The notes beneath the pieces were generated by a model. That model ran no database searches. It was given only the letters and a program-made list of their open reading frames with translations, and had not been told where the DNA came from. A stretch of DNA of 7,249 nucleotides from Asaia bogorensis (GTDB lineage Bacteria; Pseudomonadota; Alphaproteobacteria; Acetobacterales; Acetobacteraceae). Shown here piece after piece: positions 5,647-7,249 of the stretch. The DNA lies in NCBI GenBank assembly GCA_945874515.1, contig CAMCHA010000122.1, forward strand, positions 1 to 7,249. Reading direction: 5' to 3'. Position numbers and translations under genes: made by a program. Position 1 is the first letter of the stretch. Every line of letters begins with the position of its first letter.

Positions 5647-6174
5647 ATGTCGGCTGAGCGGATGCGAAGCGGGCAGGCCCTAATCGCGATTGGCGCCAAT
5701 CTGCCAGCGGGCGATGGCGCGCCGCCGCTGGAAAGCTGCAAGGCGGCGCTGGCCGCACTTAATGCCCTGCCGGGGCTTCGCGTGGTGGCGGCGTCCCGCT
5801 GGTGGGAGAGCGCGCCCATCCCGCCCAACCCATCCGCGCCGCGCTATGTAAATGGGGTAGCCCTGCTGGAAGGTGCGGCTGAGCCCCTGGGCTTGCTCGC
5901 TGCACTCCAAGCCATTGAGAACGCCGCCGGGCGCACCAGGCCCTATCCCAATGCGCCGCGCGTGCTTGATCTTGATATCATTGATCTGGATGGGCTGGTG
6001 CGGGATGCGCCTGACCCGGTGCTGCCCCATCCGCGCGCCCATCTGCGCGGCTTTGTGTTGTATCCATTGGCCGAGGTCGCGCCCGGCTGGGTGCATCCGC
6101 GGCTCAAGCAGCCCGTTTCGGCGCTGATCGCTGGCCTTCCGGCGCAGGATTTGCGCCCTGTTACTCCCGCCTGA
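5647..6174 (+). CDS. folK: 2-amino-4-hydroxy-6-hydroxymethyldihydropteridine pyrophosphokinase (HPPK)
   Basis: A 175-residue HPPK that transfers pyrophosphate from ATP to 6-hydroxymethyl-dihydropterin, a cytoplasmic step of folate synthesis. It begins with the family strand ALIAIGANLP (11-20), then WESAPIPPNPSAPRYVNGV (53-71) for pterin binding. The signature NAPRVLDLDIIDLDG at 102-116 includes Arg105 and the Mg-binding Asp108/Asp110. The C-terminal LPHPRAHLRGFVLYPLAEVAP (126-146) also matches. The position before the signature is Pro where the PROSITE-type pattern has a basic residue, a minor deviation. Two starts are possible, ATG 5647 and ATG 5662, the latter giving 170 residues closer to the typical N-terminus. 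Neither has a strong ribosome binding site. The hairpin array lies directly upstream, so a transcript from the AT-rich island near 5426 would carry all three hairpins in its leader. folP and folB are not adjacent in this window. Confidence 0.95.
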   Translation: MSAERMRSGQALIAIGANLPAGDGAPPLESCKAALAALNALPGLRVVAASRWWESAPIPPNPSAPRYVNGVALLEGAAEPLGLLAALQAIENAAGRTRPYPNAPRVLDLDIIDLDGLVRDAPDPVLPHPRAHLRGFVLYPLAEVAPGWVHPRLKQPVSALIAGLPAQDLRPVTPA

Positions 6175-6195
6175 CGCCCCAGGCGCTTGAAATCC

Positions 6196-6224
6196 TTGCA
6201 AAGCGTCGCCGGGGCGACTATTTG
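6196..6224 (+). promoter_or_regulatory. Candidate rpoZ-rsh promoter
   Basis: TTGCAA at 6196-6201 and TATTTG at 6219-6224 have 17-bp spacing in the folK-rpoZ gap, giving a leader of about 60 nt. The -35 match is 4/6 and the -10 match 3/6, so this is only suggestive. Read-through from folK, whose stop is 117 bp before rpoZ, is equally possible. Confidence 0.25.
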
Positions 6225-6291
6225 GAGCAGATAACCGGTCCAGCCGGGCGCCCGGCCCCCGCCGCGCGCCCCTTTTGTCTTTGGAGCCCTC

Positions 6292-6684
6292 ATGGCGCGC
6301 GTTACCGTTGAAGACTGCATCGAAAAGATTCCCAACCGCTTTGAACTTGTGCTGTTGGCCGCGCAGCGTGCGCGCAATATCAGCCGCGGGGAACAGATCA
6401 CTGTGGATCGGGACGATGACAAGAACCCGGTCGTGGCTTTGCGTGAAATCGCCGAGGAAAAGGCCGATCTTCCCGCGCTGGAAGCTGATCTGATCAAATC
6501 CTTGCAGCGCGCGCCGGAGCCTGAGCCCGCCGAGGAAGAAGTGATTGACTTGATCGCGACCGATGAAAACATCTTCGGCATCATGGATGTGCAGGAAGAA
6601 GCCCTGCCGGACGCCGGCGCCGAAGACATGGCGCCCGATGATCTGGAAGCCGCCATCGCCGCCGAACTTGGCGGTAAGCGCTAG
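6292..6684 (+). CDS. rpoZ: DNA-directed RNA polymerase subunit omega
   Basis: A 130-residue omega subunit, which wraps the C-terminal end of beta-prime and assists polymerase assembly. In many proteobacteria it also forms part of a (p)ppGpp site. The N-terminal core is nearly canonical: [20 protein letters not shown] (1-20), [12 protein letters not shown] (22-33) and [13 protein letters not shown] (45-57). E. coli omega has 91 residues; here about 60 extra residues follow the core. That tail is strongly acidic ([12 protein letters not shown] near 75-86; repeated E/D to 126) and ends in GGKR. Longer acidic omega tails occur in alphaproteobacteria, so this is probably normal for the lineage. 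The ATG at 6292 has GGAG 5 nt upstream. rsh follows after 8 nt, indicating one transcript. Confidence 0.97.
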   Translation: MARVTVEDCIEKIPNRFELVLLAAQRARNISRGEQITVDRDDDKNPVVALREIAEEKADLPALEADLIKSLQRAPEPEPAEEEVIDLIATDENIFGIMDVQEEALPDAGAEDMAPDDLEAAIAAELGGKR

Positions 6685-6692
6685 GAAGGCCG

Positions 6693-7249
6693 ATGGGGCG
6701 AAGCGTCACCGTCTGCTTCCCCCTGGATTTTCCCCGCGCGCCTGAAGGTCTGGCCGCGGGGCGCGCCCCTTCGCCCGGCGCTGAACTTGCTTCCCACGTT
6801 CTTGCTTATGATCCGCGCGCCGATGGGGCGCTGATCACCTCGGCCTATGACATGGCCGCAAAAGCCCATGCGCCGCAAAAGCGCGATGATGGGCAGCCCT
6901 ATATCGTGCATCCGCTCGCGGTCGCGGAAATCCTGGCGGGCTATCGGCTGGATACCGGGTCCATCATCACCGCGCTATTGCATGACACGGTTGAGGATAC
7001 GTCGCTCAAGCTTGGCGATATTGAAACCCGCTTCGGCAAGGAAGTGGCGCGGCTGGTGGATGGCGTCACCAAGCTGACGCGGCTTGAACTGCAATCCGAA
7101 CGCACCAAACAGGCCGAGAATTTCCGCAAACTTGTGCTGGCGATGAGCGAGGATATCCGCGTGCTGCTGATTAAGCTCGCGGATCGGCTGCATAATATGC
7201 GGACCATTTCGGGAATGCCGCAGCCGGAACGCCGCCGCAAGCAGGCGCG
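6693..7249 (+). CDS. rsh: Bifunctional (p)ppGpp synthetase/hydrolase, RelA/SpoT family, 3' partial
   Basis: The frame is open from ATG 6693 to the right edge, showing 185 codons of a protein that should be about 720-750 residues long. It is the N-terminal HD hydrolase domain of a Rel/SpoT homologue, which makes and degrades the stringent-response alarmone (p)ppGpp. Hydrolase residues are all present: His73 in YIVHPL, the HD pair His97-Asp98 and Glu101-Asp102 in LLHDTVEDT, and Asp164/Asn168 in KLADRLHNMRT. RelA-type enzymes with dead hydrolase domains lose these, so this is a hydrolase-competent, probably bifunctional Rsh. The strongly conserved LVDGVTKLTRLELQS (121-135) and TKQAENFRKL (138-147) also fit. 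The synthetase, TGS and ACT domains would lie beyond the window. AGGAAGG at 6683-6689 sets the start and overlaps the rpoZ TAG, so the two genes are tightly linked. About 35 residues precede the conserved 'YDPRAD' region, a slightly long, Pro/Ala-rich lead. Confidence 0.95.
   Translation, partial: MGRSVTVCFPLDFPRAPEGLAAGRAPSPGAELASHVLAYDPRADGALITSAYDMAAKAHAPQKRDDGQPYIVHPLAVAEILAGYRLDTGSIITALLHDTVEDTSLKLGDIETRFGKEVARLVDGVTKLTRLELQSERTKQAENFRKLVLAMSEDIRVLLIKLADRLHNMRTISGMPQPERRRKQA

Noticed and set aside
5358..5758. Repeat-containing small proteins on either strand (for example 5358-5657 plus, 5420-5758 minus)
   Set aside because: The 60-bp unit is a multiple of three, so frames stay open by arithmetic. 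The translations are just the hairpin read in phase, with no ribosome binding site.
6243..6256. Perfect 14-bp palindrome (GCCGGGC/GCCCGGC) between folK and rpoZ as terminator
   Set aside because: It has no loop and no following T-run, and it lies in very GC-rich DNA where such palindromes arise easily.

Overview
The window looks like an ordinary chromosomal stretch of a GC-rich alphaproteobacterium. The best guess is Rhodospirillales/Acetobacteraceae, from base composition, protein style and the folK - rpoZ - rsh order; this is inference, not a database match. No phage, transposase, CRISPR, tRNA or rRNA gene is visible. The reading is of a housekeeping locus with one unusual non-coding element.

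Layout, left to right. (1) A CYTH-CHAD protein whose 5' end lies outside the window, plus strand, to 1430. (2) A membrane-anchored thermonuclease (SNase)-fold protein with a GTG start, 1522-2073, in which the usual catalytic acids appear replaced. (3) A 220-bp gap with a short 17-bp tandem repeat and a plausible promoter, then citrate synthase gltA, 2294-3601, followed by a stem-loop. (4) A 67-residue unrecognised small ORF, 3830-4033. (5) On the minus strand, a two-gene operon overlapping by 4 nt: an NYN/LabA-type nuclease-fold protein (5369-4710), then a family 5-like iron-sulfur uracil-DNA glycosylase (4713-4069). (6) A 277-bp divergent intergenic region with an AT-rich island and three head-to-tail copies of a 60-bp unit, each predicted to fold as a nested hairpin. 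(7) Plus strand: folK (folate synthesis), rpoZ (RNA polymerase omega) and the first 185 codons of rsh, the (p)ppGpp synthetase/hydrolase, which runs off the right edge.

How the parts fit. rpoZ and rsh are almost certainly co-transcribed: 8 nt separate them, and the rsh ribosome binding site overlaps the rpoZ stop. Omega and (p)ppGpp act together on RNA polymerase in many proteobacteria, so the pairing is functionally sensible. The NYN protein and the glycosylase are translationally coupled, which suggests a shared nucleic-acid quality-control role, but nothing in the sequence shows it. The most distinctive element is the triple hairpin array, which ends about 15 nt before the folK start and would probably lie in the folK 5' leader. 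I do not see a convincing new multi-gene system.
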